64,000 nucleotides of DNA from Macrosoma leucophasiata (GCA_036365455.1 JAWQUS010000017.1:1860001-1924000); one strand, 5' to 3'. Numbered from the stretch's first letter, positions 24,985 through 37,953 are shown. Program-made: numbers and translations. Notes: generated by a model from the letters alone, not told the origin.

Positions 24985-25062
24985 TGGGGCGTGCATGTGT
25001 GGGTGTGTGTGTGTGTTAGAGCGCGTGCGTGAGTGTGTGTTTGTGTGTTCGTGTGTGTTGTG
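24985..25062. repeat. GT-rich microsatellite
   Basis: Imperfect (GT)n. Confidence 0.85.
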
Positions 25063-25063
25063 A

Positions 25064-25333
25064 TTAATACTTGTGTTGTAATAACAGCTCACTTTCTGCA
25101 TAGCTTTTACTTTTTATCCAGTCTATAATTAACGATTTTGCCTCGAAATGAGTTTTAGGATAAATATGTATTTCTTTGTTTATAGTATTGTACATATGTG
25201 CTGATAAATTTGTATATTGCTTACTTGCATAAGCAGTTCTACACCTATTTACTGTTGCTACTGTAGTCTTTCTTCTTCTGTTTAGCTTCTGTGAGTCATA
25301 ACCTATCGATCTGTGAAGTTTTAGAACTGTTGA

Positions 25334-25373
<40 letters not shown>

Positions 25374-25730
25374 AATAGTTTACGCACAGACAAGACATTG
25401 CTAATTCTGTATAGACTCTGTGTTGAAGAAAATTTGTAAGGTTTCCTGTATATAATCTTTAATAATGACCTTCGTGCCCTTTCTAATTCCAGGAATTTAA
25501 CTTTTGTTGTTCCTCCCCATACTGGAATACAATAAGTCATAAGAGATTGTGCCAAAGATATGTAGATTTTATTTAATAAAGTTTTACTAGCGACATGTCT
25601 TAAGGTTTTGAACATCCACATCAGCTTCCTATATTTCGTGCTTGTTACTCTTTCAATTATTTCACAATTGCAATTTGAGAGTGAGGGATTTGGACAAGTA
25701 TGTATCTTGATATCAATGTTCTAAATAAAC
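25064..25730 (-). pseudogene. LINE reverse transcriptase C-terminus with in-frame TA repeat
   Basis: YCIPVWGG, RARRSLLKIIYRKPY and VLSVRKLF are typical of the region after the RT domain in Jockey-like LINEs. An internal deletion joins TSTKY to RKLMWMFKTL, and a (TA)n tract at about 25337-25371 adds an Ile-Tyr run without breaking the frame. Confidence 0.8.
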
Positions 25731-25825
25731 TAAAAGAAAAAAAACTTTTTTTTTATTTCTAGTTTTAAAAGGGGTTTTGTCCCACGACATGTCAACCACA
25801 CAAAATAAAACTTGTTAATGTTAGT

Positions 25826-26003
25826 GGTAGAGCACCTGTGACGCAGGACGTCCTAATATAGCATAATATAGTCGCAAGTATATGACGTCCGGACGACGTA
25901 ATATACTTGCCGCTAAATGGTAGTTCAGCACTATCGTGTTCCGGTCAGGTGGTAATGTACAGGCCTGTATTTTTCGGCACAGAGGCATAACACCTTAGGC
26001 CGT
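25826..26003 (+). repeat. SINE-like family A, degenerate
   Basis: Head rearranged, 3' third missing. Confidence 0.65.
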
Positions 26004-26076
26004 TTGGCGGCAGATAGGTTATGTATGTGTATGTATGTATGTATGTATGTATGGTATTGCCTACACTGCCTACGTA

Positions 26077-26204
26077 CTACCGCCGATACTGCGTAAATAC
26101 TACACTACGCTCGGGAGGCTAGGTAGGTAGGAGAATATTATTACATATTCTCTGCCTACGCCCCCGAGCGTAGTGTAGTATTTACGCAGTATCGGAGCTC
26201 TTTA
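26077..26204. repeat. Foldback sequence
   Basis: CCGATACTGCGTAAATACTA and its inverse flank a short loop; (GTAT)n lies just upstream at about 26020-26053. Confidence 0.8.
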
Positions 26205-27390
26205 CTATAAAATACAAACTAAATGTGATTCATATAATTCAACAGTTAAAATTTATTAACTATTCTGTGGTTAAAATAACGTGTAACAATCTGGAGCAGC
26301 ACGCATTCACAAGTAAGATAGGCCAGTTAACAATTAATGTAAGTAGTTACTTAACTAAACACACTTTACTTATTCAATTACTTGGGTAGAGCTAACGAAA
26401 TTATATTGAAGGCCTTAGTTTTAATAGTAAATTGTAGATTAACTACATTACACTAAGTTTTAGAAGGAGCATTTAAAGTTAGCGTAAGCAACTTTAAACT
26501 TCAATTATAAACAATTAGATAAGGAGAGCTCTCAATCTAGATCTTGTACCGGAATCTAGACAATAAGGATGTTTCTCAGTTACCAAATCATAACTTTTTT
26601 TCGTATCATATGAAATTTAAATGTAAATTGAATGTAAAAGTACAAAATTTATAAAAACACACACAATTAAAACGAAATTTTGTTTACTAATTTGAATTCG
26701 TACATACCTTGTACCAAGTCCTTAATTTTTTTTTCACTTTGAATTATTACGCCTGTTGAAACACACTCACAACCTCTTTTAAACGTAAAAATAATATAGC
26801 TTTACACGCACGCTGTTTATAATAGTTATTTATAAAATATTTTTATTAATTCAAAAGTAATTGAACGAAATATTTTTTTTTAAATACCTACTACAATGTG
26901 ATACATTGTATTTTTAGAAGCGTTAAATGCATTTAAACTTCCACGTCAAGCCGATAGATTACTTCTTTCAATGAATTAAAACGATAGATTTCATTTAATA
27001 CTTCGTTTGATAGTTTATAAAGTGGAATAAATTCACAAATAAATAATAGACCATGCAGTCAATTTACCTGGCTAACCAAATTCCGTGCGCGGTTTGTGAA
27101 AGCTTAATCTGACTGCCGCTTGGAACCCGAAGCCTGCATTTAAATACACAACGGGAGAGCTTTAAGCCCTTGTCACGTCAATTTGCGAAGTTTACAATGC
27201 GAACTAAGTAACATTGTGCTTTTTCATCGCTAATAATGCTACAATTCGGATATTGTCAATAGTAAAATATTATTACTTACTTACTCATGTAAATACATCC
27301 ACGGTTCAAGAATATGTACTTAAAACCCTTTATATCTTTGTTGTCTCATAAAACATTTTTGTCAAATTTAAATTAGTTAAAATTTATGTG
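26205..27390. other. AT-rich, no gene
   Basis: No repeat ends or coding signal seen. Confidence 0.5.
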
Positions 27391-27590
27391 GATGGTTGCA
27401 GAGGCCCAGGAAAACCAAGTTAATAGGTCGAGTAGTGTCTGAAGAGGGGTCAAAAGTCTTAAGAATCGACGTGCATCTATGAAAAGAATGATGTTTGTAG
27501 AAGAACCACGGATGGTGTGTCAGGAACGGGATAACTGGCGCACCGCATTTTCTGCCTACCCCGTAAGGGACTTGACGTGAAGATACATAT
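27390..27590 (+). repeat. LINE 3' fragment (GTGAAGATACAT family)
   Basis: CTACCCCGTAAGGGACTTG then GTGAAGATACATA; related copies at 43130-43262, 43735-43805 and 60205-60330. Confidence 0.6.
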
Positions 27591-27671
27591 ATATAGTTAA
27601 AAACTGAAATAAAACTGTTTTTACGGATTTATCTCGCGCTATTATTACATATTCTCTGCTCGCGTATATTA

Positions 27672-27895
27672 TATACGCCAAATGGTAGTGTTCAGCACTA
27701 TTATGTTCCGTTAGAAGGTAATCTTAGACTGAAAGAAGTATAAGTTTGGGTCCGTAATAACTATCACAGAGATAACAACTTGGGTCTCAAGGGTGGCAAC
27801 GCATCTGCATTTTGACCTCTGGTTTTTGTGTAGATGTCGTCTATACATCCATGCGAGCTGCATGCTTGTTTGACCTTAGTACCATAAAATTAAAA
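27672..27895 (+). repeat. SINE-like family A, divergent
   Basis: Recognisable from the CACTATTATGTTCCG block onward; several small deletions. Confidence 0.65.
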
Positions 27896-28080
27896 TAATG
27901 GTATCGAAAAGCATGTGAAACGGCGGGACACAGCTAGTCTAGGATAAACTTAGCTGCGAACACAAAAAGGAGACACTTCAAAATGTTTTTAGGCTTTGTA
28001 ATGCGTGTGAAGGCAATAACAATTTCCCTGCGCAATGAGCGTTCTAAAAACTCATTCCCAGCGCTATTACAGGGCGGAAG

Positions 28081-28629
28081 TAGGGTTACCACCTCTTAGC
28101 TGTCTAAATCCGGGAGAAATAGAAAACATTTAATATAATAACTTTTTATTTTATTTTAAATTAATAACAACATAGAAATAATTGTATTTAATCAAAATAC
28201 GACACAAGTGCATGGATTGCTGTTAGATACAGACTAATAAGCGAACGAATGAAACTTGTAACAAACAAATGAGGAATGAAAATGAGTGAGACAAAGACGA
28301 CGCAATCTGACACGCACGTGGCTCAGAAAGAGACAATAAAATAAAGTAGGTACCTACACGCACGCAAATCACTTTATACGAAACTAGCTAGCTACCCACT
28401 GGCTAGTAGTGGCATCAGTGGCGAGATAGTGGCGAGAAGGCTGCAAGAATGCTGCCGAGAATTTACGCCGCTCTTAGCCATTTCGACATCGCATGTCATT
28501 ACTTTTGAACAATTTGTTATTCCGGAAGAATTTAGTATATTTTAAATTCCTCCCGGGAGACGGGAGATTTTAATTTTCAGAGCTCGAATCTGGGAGACTC
28601 CCGGAATTCCGGAAGAGGTGGCAACCCTA
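28081..28629. mobile_element. 549-bp hAT-type MITE
   Basis: Ends TAGGGTTACCACCTCTT and inverse AAGAGGTGGCAACCCTA, flanked by GGCGGAAG (28073-28080, 28630-28637). Confidence 0.88.
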
Positions 28630-28861
28630 GGCGGAAGGTTAGCGCGGTTTGGGTAAATACTATTACAATATAATCAACAAACGTCACTTTGTACTATAGA
28701 TGTTACGGAAATTAACCAAATTTATACCTCTATGGTTAAATATTTTGTTTTTACTTCCATTTACATTTCTATGCTTCTATGGGCGGAATTTGACCACCAC
28801 AGCAAGGGCTGTTTGGTAAGGGACACGTTTCCCTCCTCCATACTAATAGGCTAATTAAATT

Positions 28862-29165
28862 ATTCTATTCTAAGCTACCATGTTCCAGCAACATGGTAAT
28901 GAACGACGTCGTATATTTTTTCAAATGTCTATCCAATATTATCAAATGACACCTCACACTTTGTGGAACGAACTTCCCTCTGAGGTGTTCCCTAGGTGCT
29001 ACAATATGGGGTGCTACAATATGGGGTTCTTCAAAAATGGCGTCAAAAGAGTCCTTCAGGGCTGGCAGCGCGTTGGCAACTCCCCTGGTGTTGCAAATGT
29101 TCATAGGCGACGGTGACCACTTTCCATCAGGTGGCCCGTTTGCTTGTCTGTCAACCTTGAGACAT
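28862..29165 (+). pseudogene. LINE 3' end with RT C-terminus
   Basis: LWNELPSEVFP, FFKNGVKRVLQGWQR and a stop near 29116, then the CATCAGGTGGCCCGTTTGC 3' UTR motif common in lepidopteran LINEs. A 14-bp tandem duplication repeats CYNMG. An inverted copy is at 36150-36365. Confidence 0.75.
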
Positions 29166-29299
29166 TAAAAAAAAAAACACTATGCGCCAACTCAAGTGGG
29201 TTGCGCCATCTCGCGCAACCCACTTGACTTTAACTATAATCTCTTTCTAATACAGTCTCTTTCTAGCAGCACGCAGACGGGTTATAAGTATTATGGGCA

Positions 29300-29625
29300 T
29301 AGGCTCCAACATAGAGCAACTCGGCCCACCGGTCGCGGCGGACCGGAGGGAGTAGTCATAGCGTATAGTACCGATGCAAAACAATCTGTCATTTTTTGCA
29401 GGGGGAAATACGTGAAAACACGCGCACACTACAAAAATCGTCTATTACTACGAAACTCACACCTTGACTTTAACAAAATGCATAAACAATTTCACGCACA
29501 CATTTAAATATCTGGGCGACAGGCATAGGACCATTTGGTCTTGTACTTTGACGGAGGGAAAAGCCTGCATATGGCTATTCCCCTCCGGTCCGCCGCGGCC
29601 GGTGGCCCGTGTTATTCTATGGGCC
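29300..29625. repeat. Inverted GC-rich blocks
   Basis: GTCGCGGCGGACCGGAGG at about 29330 is mirrored by CCTCCGGTCCGCCGCGGC near 29584; a third copy is near 32110-32140. Confidence 0.7.
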
Positions 29626-29755
29626 CTAACGAAAGACCTACCTACTAACACAGTTCATCATCATCATGTCAGCCGAGAGATGTCCATTACCGGGCCAAAG
29701 CCTACCCATAAGGAGGATATGCCATATTCGCTTAATTGGCATGCGGATTGGCGGA

Positions 29756-29813
29756 TTGGCAACACTGGCTATCTTGAGTATCTCAAGATAGCCAGTATTG
29801 CCAATCTGCCTGG
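29756..29813. repeat. Near-perfect hairpin
   Basis: ATTGGCAACACTGGCTATC pairs with GATAGCCAGTATTGCCAAT around a short loop. Confidence 0.85.
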
Positions 29814-29814
29814 A

Positions 29815-30505
29815 AGGTGGCGTGGAAACGTGTGCATATTATGACGATAACAACTTTTATAACTATTTGAATCGTTACATCTCAGAAACTGTGGCTCGTA
29901 AGAAAAAAAGTATTGATACATTTTTTATAGATAATTTTATGATATACAACTTTTGCCTGAGGTTCTTTTATGATATTTAACGTTTTGCTGAAAATCGCGA
30001 AAGACTCATTTTTTTTACCTTTGACCTTGAATATTTTTTTTCCATACACATTTATAATTAATTATATTTTGAACAATTTCACTGAAATTCAGCTTGTTGG
30101 GACGTTATGTAATTTCGAATGTCTAATGTCTAAATTGTACGGACTACGTAGCAGGTCACGGAATTTTTAGTTTATAAACATTATTAAAACTCACGGTTCT
30201 TATGTGTATGTTTATCTATGTTGTGTATGTTTATGAGTGTGTCACGTATCTGTGGACGCCGGACTTGTGAGCTTTAAACTCTTGAGGCAAAATGACAACA
30301 CTTAAAAGTCGGAGGCCTTGAAATGAATTAAACAAATGACACTATTTCTTGTAGGAACCTAGGTTATTTTGTTATTACAAAATGTTTTCTACGTTTCTCT
30401 TAAATTTGTATCTTTCAGAAAACTGCATTAATAGTAAAATCTTTAAATATTTACAATTTATTTACGCGCGTAAGTATTATATTATATTATAATATTTTAA
30501 CTATG
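29815..30505. other. AT-rich, no gene
   Basis: Nothing recognised. Confidence 0.5.
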
Positions 30506-30507
30506 TA

Positions 30508-31488
30508 TCTAAACTAATATTATAAAGCTGAAGAGATTGTTTGTTTGAACGCGCTAATCTCAGAAACTACTGTTCCGATTTGAAAAATTCTTTCAGTGTT
30601 AGACAGTCCATTTATCGAGGAAGGCTTTATATATCATCACGCTAAGACCAACAGGAGCAGAGCACCATGAACCACCAACGCCACTAACGCCACCAATGCC
30701 GCCAACACTATTAACGCCAACAACACCATCAACGCCACCAACGCCTCCAACGCCACGAACGCTACCAGCGCCACTAACACCAATAACGCCACCACCACCA
30801 CTACCACCACCGTCACCACAACCGCCACCACCATCACCATTACCGCCGCTACCAATGCCTGGTGGCATACGGCATAAACACCACGAACGCCATTAACGCC
30901 ACCACCACCACTTCCACCAACGCTATCAATGCCAGTCACTAACGCCACCAACGCCATTAACATCACCAACGCTCCCAAGGCCACCAATGCCACTAACAAC
31001 CACAAACACAATGCAACGCAACAACTAACGATTTTTGTGTAACTTTCACCATTTACGCACGCAAGGAAAGCTCAAAATTTACTGCTCCTCTCTTATTCAT
31101 CTTAGCGTGATGTTTATAACCTTAAGCCTTCCTCGATAAATAAACTGTCTAACATTGAAAGATTTTTTCAAATCGGACCGGTAGTTTCTGAGATTAGCGC
31201 GTTCAAACAAACAAACAAACTCTTCAGCTTTATAATATTAGTTTAGATTTTCGCTCGGTCAGTTACATGTGACTCTGTCACGTGTTCGCAATACTAGCAG
31301 CCTATGTGCTTTCATCTCCGATGGCCATCAATGCGTCTATACAATATCATGTAGAGAGAAGCATTAACGTAAGCCAGATTGTTTTAACTAACCAAAAGTG
31401 TTTATGATCCAAAATTTAGCTAAATTTATATCCAAAAAAGCTGCCCAAAGTCACTTTTCCACGCGTACGAAGTCGCGGGCACAGCTAG
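30508..31488 (+). mobile_element. Helitron with ACC minisatellite and inverted 5' region
   Basis: A|TC start (TCTAAACTAATATTATAAAG) and CTAG|T end preceded by hairpin GCGTACGAAGTCGC. The first ~150 bp recurs inverted at about 31105-31245, with an AACGCCACC minisatellite (30665-30990) between the arms. No coding capacity. Confidence 0.78.
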
Positions 31489-32328
31489 TATTCAAATAAA
31501 ACCCACAATATAATAAAAGTAATAATTTTATTTTTTTATATGTATTTTTTTTATAACTACTATGTATGTTAAAAATACTTAATAAGAACAAGAATAAATG
31601 AGCGAATAGTAATAACTAATAACGGTGGCCCAGAGCAGTTTGTGGCGAATACAACTACAACATAATATATTAATAAGAAAATTTAATCTCAAAAATGTCT
31701 CTGTTTATAAGACTCTTTTGCAATATTTATCGATAACTATCCACAAACCGACAACAACACTATCGATAAGCGGCACTGGCGACAGCGGCTTCTCGGAAAC
31801 GAACTCGGATCAGTCGCTCGACCGATCCCCGTATCGTATAAGGCATACCAAACATTGCGCCCGACTGTGTTGTTTATATCAGTCCGAAACAACACGACCG
31901 ATATTATGGCATTTTATACCTTAAGCTTGATGTGTTAGATCTCTTTTTACAGTAAACAACACAGCAAATCAGCATTTTTTTGGACGTCCGTTCAGTCGCA
32001 CAACTAGATTTAGTCTAATGAGCAGTCCAGCGGCAACTACTTTATTATACGCACAGGATTTTTTAAAGCATTTAATCTTGTACTTTGACAGAGGGGAAAG
32101 CCTGCGTATGGCTACTCCCCTCCGGTCCGCCGCGACCGGTGGCCCGCGTTGCTCTATGTAGGCCATGGACGGCAGGCAGCTTGACAAGACCTGAGACTGT
32201 GGGCAAACTGTTAATGAGTGGGGGTAACCGAGGTAACCGTTTACACACACACTTATTACTAACAAAATGTAACTTGACACCTGTCTTCCCCGAAAGAATG
32301 GACAGACAACAAATGCATGAATGCATTA
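31489..32328. other. Unassigned, with paired TATCGATA sites
   Basis: Two TATCGATA octamers at about 31728-31772, then a GC block at 32085-32165 shared with 29300-29625. Confidence 0.4.
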
Positions 32329-32638
32329 CGTAACGTAACTTCACGCCTGTAATCCCCGAAGGGGTAGGCAGAGGTAAATGCATGCATTCAAGCATACATG
32401 CAGACACCCACGATTCGCCGGTTACGTTTTGGCCCAGGTGGCGAGCCTGTTGACATCTCCGGGCACATACCAAACTTCGAGGTACTGGGAAATTTCCAGA
32501 AAATGGAAAAATCCCAATAGAACCAGAGATAAACGACTTTACACCATTATCTCTGATAACCCCCTACCCGGGAATCGAACCCAGGACCTCAGCGTAGTAG
32601 TAGTAGTGGCCTGCTACCACTAGGCTACCGAGGCAGTT
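32329..32638 (-). repeat. SINE family B with target duplication
   Basis: Flanked by AATGCATTA (32320-32328 and 32639-32647). tRNA-like head at the right end. Confidence 0.87.
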
Positions 32639-32799
32639 AATGCATTAAAGCACCTATATCGTCGATTTCTACACAACCCAAAGGTTGACGGTAGAAAACG
32701 CCTTCTGTGCATAAAAGAATAATTAAAAAAAAATACTTGTGAACACCCACGATTCGTCTGTTATGTTTTGTCCCATTCCCATCTACACACACTTGGCCG

Positions 32800-33640
32800 G
32801 TTTTTTCCCCAAGATCCAGCCGTCGAACGGAACAAATTAAAATACGTTTCGTCGATCAATTACAATAAAAACCAGCCAAGTCGCCGACTCGCAGTCGGGC
32901 TCACGCACCGAAGGTTCCGTATAAATCGTACATAATACGTTTTTCGCAATTATTCCTTTCTCTATGGCATTCAATGCTATAAGTCGTTGCTTCGTTCCAA
33001 ATTTCAAGATTCTGAGTTCACGGGATCCTGTAGGTTTTTAATCTCTTGAGAGTTAAAAAACTTGCGGATTTTGCAGCATAAACTGCTGTATCTCTTGGTC
33101 GTATTGCTTTAGAAGTTCTTTTACAGCTCCAAGGGAGTATTATAATGGCAACCCATTATTCGTCCCACTGCTGGGCGCGAGTCTCTCCCCTTTTTGGGAG
33201 GAGGCCTGGAGCTTACTCCACTGTGCTCCAATGCGGGTTGGTGGAGATACGGACTAGTGGCCAACCCGCTGTCGGATGTTTTCGAACCGCCCATAAGACC
33301 TCCAACAAGGGTTAACGACTGCTATCTATCGATAGCAACCGGGACCGACGGCTTAACGTGCCCTCCGAAGCACGTTAAAGGAAACGATCACACACCCGAC
33401 CGCGCCCGTACCGCTTAATCGAGTAGATCGCTTACGATCTACACAAGCCGCGGGGCCATGCGCGCTTCAATCCAAGTCCAAGAGACTATAGACCTGAGAT
33501 TTGATAGAAATTTCAGCTTAAATACCTCTACGCGTTCCAGAGAAAAACGGTCTTGACAGACAGACGAACGGACGGACAACAAAGTGATCCTATAAGGATT
33601 CCGATTTATCCTTTCGAGATACGGAACCCTAAAAACGAAG
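32800..33640 (+). repeat. Dispersed repeat of the 11.5-kb type, split by family C
   Basis: Left part to about 33135; right part from about 33470 ends with ACGGAACCCTAAAAA. The family C insertion separates them. Confidence 0.65.
33143..33468 (+). repeat. Family C repeat
   Basis: CCCACTGCTGGGCGCGAG head to the CATGCGCGCTTCA tail; lacks part of the 3' block seen at 21.3 kb. Confidence 0.75.
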
Positions 33641-33934
33641 CCGAAATATTCGTAATGGCAACTTCAAATGATAAATGAGCGTAAATGAGCCTGCGCGAAA
33701 TGTGATATAATAATTAGAAATAATATTACTTCAATAATTGTGGGACGAAATTGAATTCCCTGTCCATTCGCTGCTCGGTTGTAGTATTGATTTTTCAAAC
33801 CTGTCTCTAAAAGGAAGAAAGTCTTGTAAGTTTTACCTTCCGCAATCGGATTCGGTCATTAGTGGTAGTTCGTACACAACAGTTCCTACTATTATTTCAA
33901 AAGTTATAGCGTGTTGTTCTTCTTCTTCTTCATA

Positions 33935-34100
33935 ATTAAAGGCCTGCGCAGACGAAGGACTTTTGTCACTAGAGGACAAAAATTCTCAAAGAATTTTCGG
34001 GGTACTTTTAGTCCTTTGTGTGCGTTATTCCATACAGTTTACAAGATATGGATAAAAAAGTGCCCCGGGCAGAGTACCTTGTCTGCGCAGGCCTTAAGGT
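33935..34100. repeat. MITE with AAGGCCTGCGCAGAC ends
   Basis: Left AAGGCCTGCGCAGAC mirrored by GTCTGCGCAGGCCTT. Confidence 0.75.
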
Positions 34101-34589
34101 CTACCACAAGGCAGCCTAATTCTGCCAGACTTTGAAATTATTGAGTCAGTTTTGGAAGTGGCTTATTACTGCTTATTATCTGAGAGACTGAATCATAGAC
34201 GTATTTAATTTAATAGATGCGTTCTTTTAGACTTTGAATGCGAGTATAGTATCACAGTCAAAGAACGTAGGTATATTGTATATGGAGGAAATTTGAAGTT
34301 ATTTAAGAAAAACGACGAAAATTGACCATTTCCCCCCCCCACCCCTATCTCCGAAACTACAAAACTTAAAATTTTGAAAAAAATGTGGAAAATAGTTCTT
34401 TGCCTATAGATTACTGGAAAATCTATAAGAAGTTTGAGTATTCAAATTAAATCAAAAATTCTTAATAATATAACCCCCCCTGCCGGCCCTGCATTTTAAT
34501 TCTGTAATATTTTCGAAAATATTTATTTAAATTACGGAACCCTCACCACGCGAGTCAAACTCGCACTTGTCCGGTTTTTTATTTTTTGC

Positions 34590-36140
34590 TCACGCGTCCT
34601 CTGAATTTGTATTGGCGCCAAGTGGATGAATGAATGGAAGAGATGCCAAATCTTTTTATTGTTTAATTTTGATCCTTAAAAAGGGCGAAACAAATTTTTA
34701 TACGGGACCAAGGATTCTACGCCACTTTAAGTTACAGTATTCGTATACCATCACCATCACTGTGAAATACGTTCGAGGATTTAAGTTATTCATACAAAAT
34801 TAAAATGCATTTGCGTTAAAATATTGCTTTAATACGTCACGGTACATGGCACCATCTGAAGGCACGTCATCATACAACTGTATAACAATTATATACAAAT
34901 ACATTATACACCCAACGCTAGGTCGGCACGCCACAAGCGTTACTATATTAGGTACTATATCTACATTACAACCAAACGTTGTCGATGTGAAATCTATTAA
35001 TTAATGATACTTATAAACATAGTATCATGGTATAAAACTTTAACTGCCTAAGACTACATAGTCGTAGGCATATGTTAGGCCGTTAATATCGGACTATAAA
35101 AAAAAGTCAGAGAGTAATGCTAATTCATGCTAATTCGTAATTGCAGAATGTCAGGCTCGCCATGTTAGCATTCAAGTAACTGGCGATAGACTAGGGACTA
35201 TAAATATATATATATGTTAAACATTATATATTTATATATTATATATATATAAATATATAATGTTTAACAATAACACGACAGGATACACATAGACGACTCC
35301 ACCTATCCCTTCGTGGAAACAATGGCGTGAAGATTTTTTGTGTTTAAAGACCCAAATTCACATCGACATTTTAAAATAACACTAAAAACTGTAATTATAA
35401 ATTATACTAAATTTTTTCTTTTAATCACTGTTCATTTTACGCTATTTTACGTTAATATAATAAAGAAGCGTTGACATTACGTAACAGTATTTAAAACAAA
35501 TTTCAGGTACACTTTGGGAAACTTCATAATTAGAAAAGTTACATTATGTGAATGTTCTTCATTCAATAAGCTGTTGATTTGATGTTATATTGAACATATT
35601 TATAAACATTTTTTATGTATCTGTGTCACATTTTACAACTAAAAATTAAAAATTAAATTATAACGAACCCACGTCCTCAAAATGTAAGCATCAATTAAAG
35701 GACTTCAAAATGCATGGAGAACCTCCGGCGCAAGTAATAAATATTAAAAAAAAACATTTGTTTGTACAAATTTTTTTCGTTTCTTTCGAATTTTAATTAT
35801 ATTATAACATCATAAAACAGAATACGTAAATGGATTAGGTATTAACAATTTTTAATCTTTATCCACCCTAAAATAATACAAAAAATCATTTGAATAACAG
35901 TAATTTCAGTCAGCGGATGTGCGTTTTTATCTTGCGTGAATTTAATATTATAAGTTGTGTGACCACATTATTACTATTTAGAAAAATTGTAACAATAAAT
36001 AATAATTCATCATTGTGAAGTCGACCAGCAATCTCGTAGTGTAAACCTTAAATTAGGTTTAGTCCGGTTGCAATGCAGGAAGAATTTCGTACATTGACCT
36101 ATTTATAATGTCCACTCTGCATGTTAGCAGTAAGCAGCGA
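34590..36140. other. AT-rich, no gene
   Basis: Contains a palindromic AT tract at about 35195-35272 (GTTAAACATTATATATTTAT and inverse). Nothing else recognised. Confidence 0.5.
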
Positions 36141-36149
36141 TAAGACAAC

Positions 36150-36365
36150 GATTTAAACTGAATGTACCTTGTAGCTTTTCAAGTTTTTTATATGTAAAGG
36201 CTGACAGACAAGCAAACGGGCCACCTGATGGAATGTAGACCGTCGTGTAGACCGGAACCGTGGACTCAGAACATTTGCAACACCAGGGGAGTTGCCAACG
36301 CGCTGCCAGCCCTGAAGGACTCTTTTGACGCCATTTTTGGAGAACCCCATATTGTAGCACCGAGA
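36150..36365 (-). pseudogene. LINE 3' end fragment
   Basis: Minus-strand copy of the 28.9-kb fragment: FSKNGVKRVLQGWQR and the GTGGCCCGTTTGC motif. Confidence 0.7.
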
Positions 36366-36621
36366 CTTTTACAATCATTCTGTTTGTTATTTTGTCATCA
36401 TGTGAACAAATGTTATGAATTATGGAACAAACATAAACTATTTTACTTTTACTTAAAAATAGACTTTTTAAACTATAAGTAAAAACCAAATAATATTGTG
36501 ACTAGGCTAGTAAGTTAATTTGTCTGAAAAGTATTTGTTCCGTACCTATATTCTTTAAATGCCGAAAATTTGTTTGATGGTGTCATGATCACCCATATTT
36601 GAACAGTATTTTCATTTATGC

Positions 36622-36796
36622 CAGGTTCACACTGTTGTATCGGAGTGTCGTAGCGCGCCAGAACGCTACATTTACTATAACTGCGCCACAACACGTGCAA
36701 AACACATATGTGAACACAGTCATAGTGAATGTTATGAAACCGCGCGATGCCACAACACGACATACCCCGACACTGTAATGTGAACCAGTCGTTAAT
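36622..36796. repeat. MITE with CCAGGTTCACACTG ends
   Basis: Left GGTTCACACTGTTGTATCGG mirrored by CCCCGACACTGTAATGTGAACC-like right end. Confidence 0.65.
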
Positions 36797-36799
36797 GTT

Positions 36800-37953
36800 G
36801 TATTACATTATGTGTCTTGTCCATCTTGTATATCGCGTAAATATTTTGCGTCGCACTCGCATAGATGGTATTCACTGCCTCCGTGTGAGGAGGACAGAAG
36901 ATATTACCGCGGGGGCCCCATAGATAGGTCAACGTACAAAATTCTTCCTAATCCGCGACCGCAATAAACTCGGTATTTCATAAACATAAAAACAAATCAA
37001 AAAATAATATTAAGTTCCTCCCGCTCGTTTTACTCTAAAATCGTAAGACATTAAAAATATTAAATTAACAAAATAAACATCCTTATTTTTACTGTAAACT
37101 ATATTATTATCACCTCATTCAATAAATTATTTAAGGTATAAACTTAAAATATATTTTATTATCTGTGGCCCCAGTCATCAACAATTTGAAGCACATGCTA
37201 TTCTTTTTTCAAATGCATTGTAACAAAGCAAAAGAATGCTCAAGCGCCATTTTGAACACTATGGATTGTAAATATTACCTTATTTAAACATCTGCAATGG
37301 CATAACAATAGTTACTATTTCGTTATTGGAATGACAGGTATATTGTTATTTTTGTAAATATATGCTGAAATTTTGTTAACAATGCCTCGTTGCTCTGGCT
37401 GTAACATTTTAGATTAGTTTTAATTATATTATGACACTTTAAAATTCAGGACCTTTAAAAAAAACATTGACACATGTCGCCTTCGGTGAACAATTTTTTT
37501 TTTTGTATATATTACGTAGGTATCATACATCACATTCATTTACTTCAATTTATAAAATTCTTCATAAGTACATTAATATATATTATCATATAACTTACAG
37601 ATAGCATTAATGCACTCTTAAGGCTTGTCGTTTCACATTGTGGGTAAAATTATAATTGACGTTCAAAATTCATTTCGTAAATTCGACAATGTCGGTTGAA
37701 ATACGATGTAAATATGTTAAAATTCCTATTGTAATTTGTACGAGAATGAAAGAAAGTGTAACTAACAAAATTGTTATGAAAACTATATCAATATCAATGA
37801 TTAATATTACTTCTAGTTATTCATTTTCGACATACCATAAGTGATTCTTGAAATCCCAAATGATATGACTTTGACTAATACTTTTAACTCAATATTACAG
37901 TTTTTTTAATTTATTTTCCATATATAATATTAATTCAATATTATAGTTTTTTT
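36800..37953. other. AT-rich, no gene
   Basis: Lies beyond the Myo1D 3' end. No repeat end or coding signal recognised. Confidence 0.45.

Noticed and set aside
30599..31011. Gly/Val/Ala-rich open frames
   Set aside because: Same cause: an AACGCCACC minisatellite inside a Helitron.
31625..31924. 99-codon plus-strand open frame
   Set aside because: No recognisable domain, no splice support, AT-rich codon use; may be chance.
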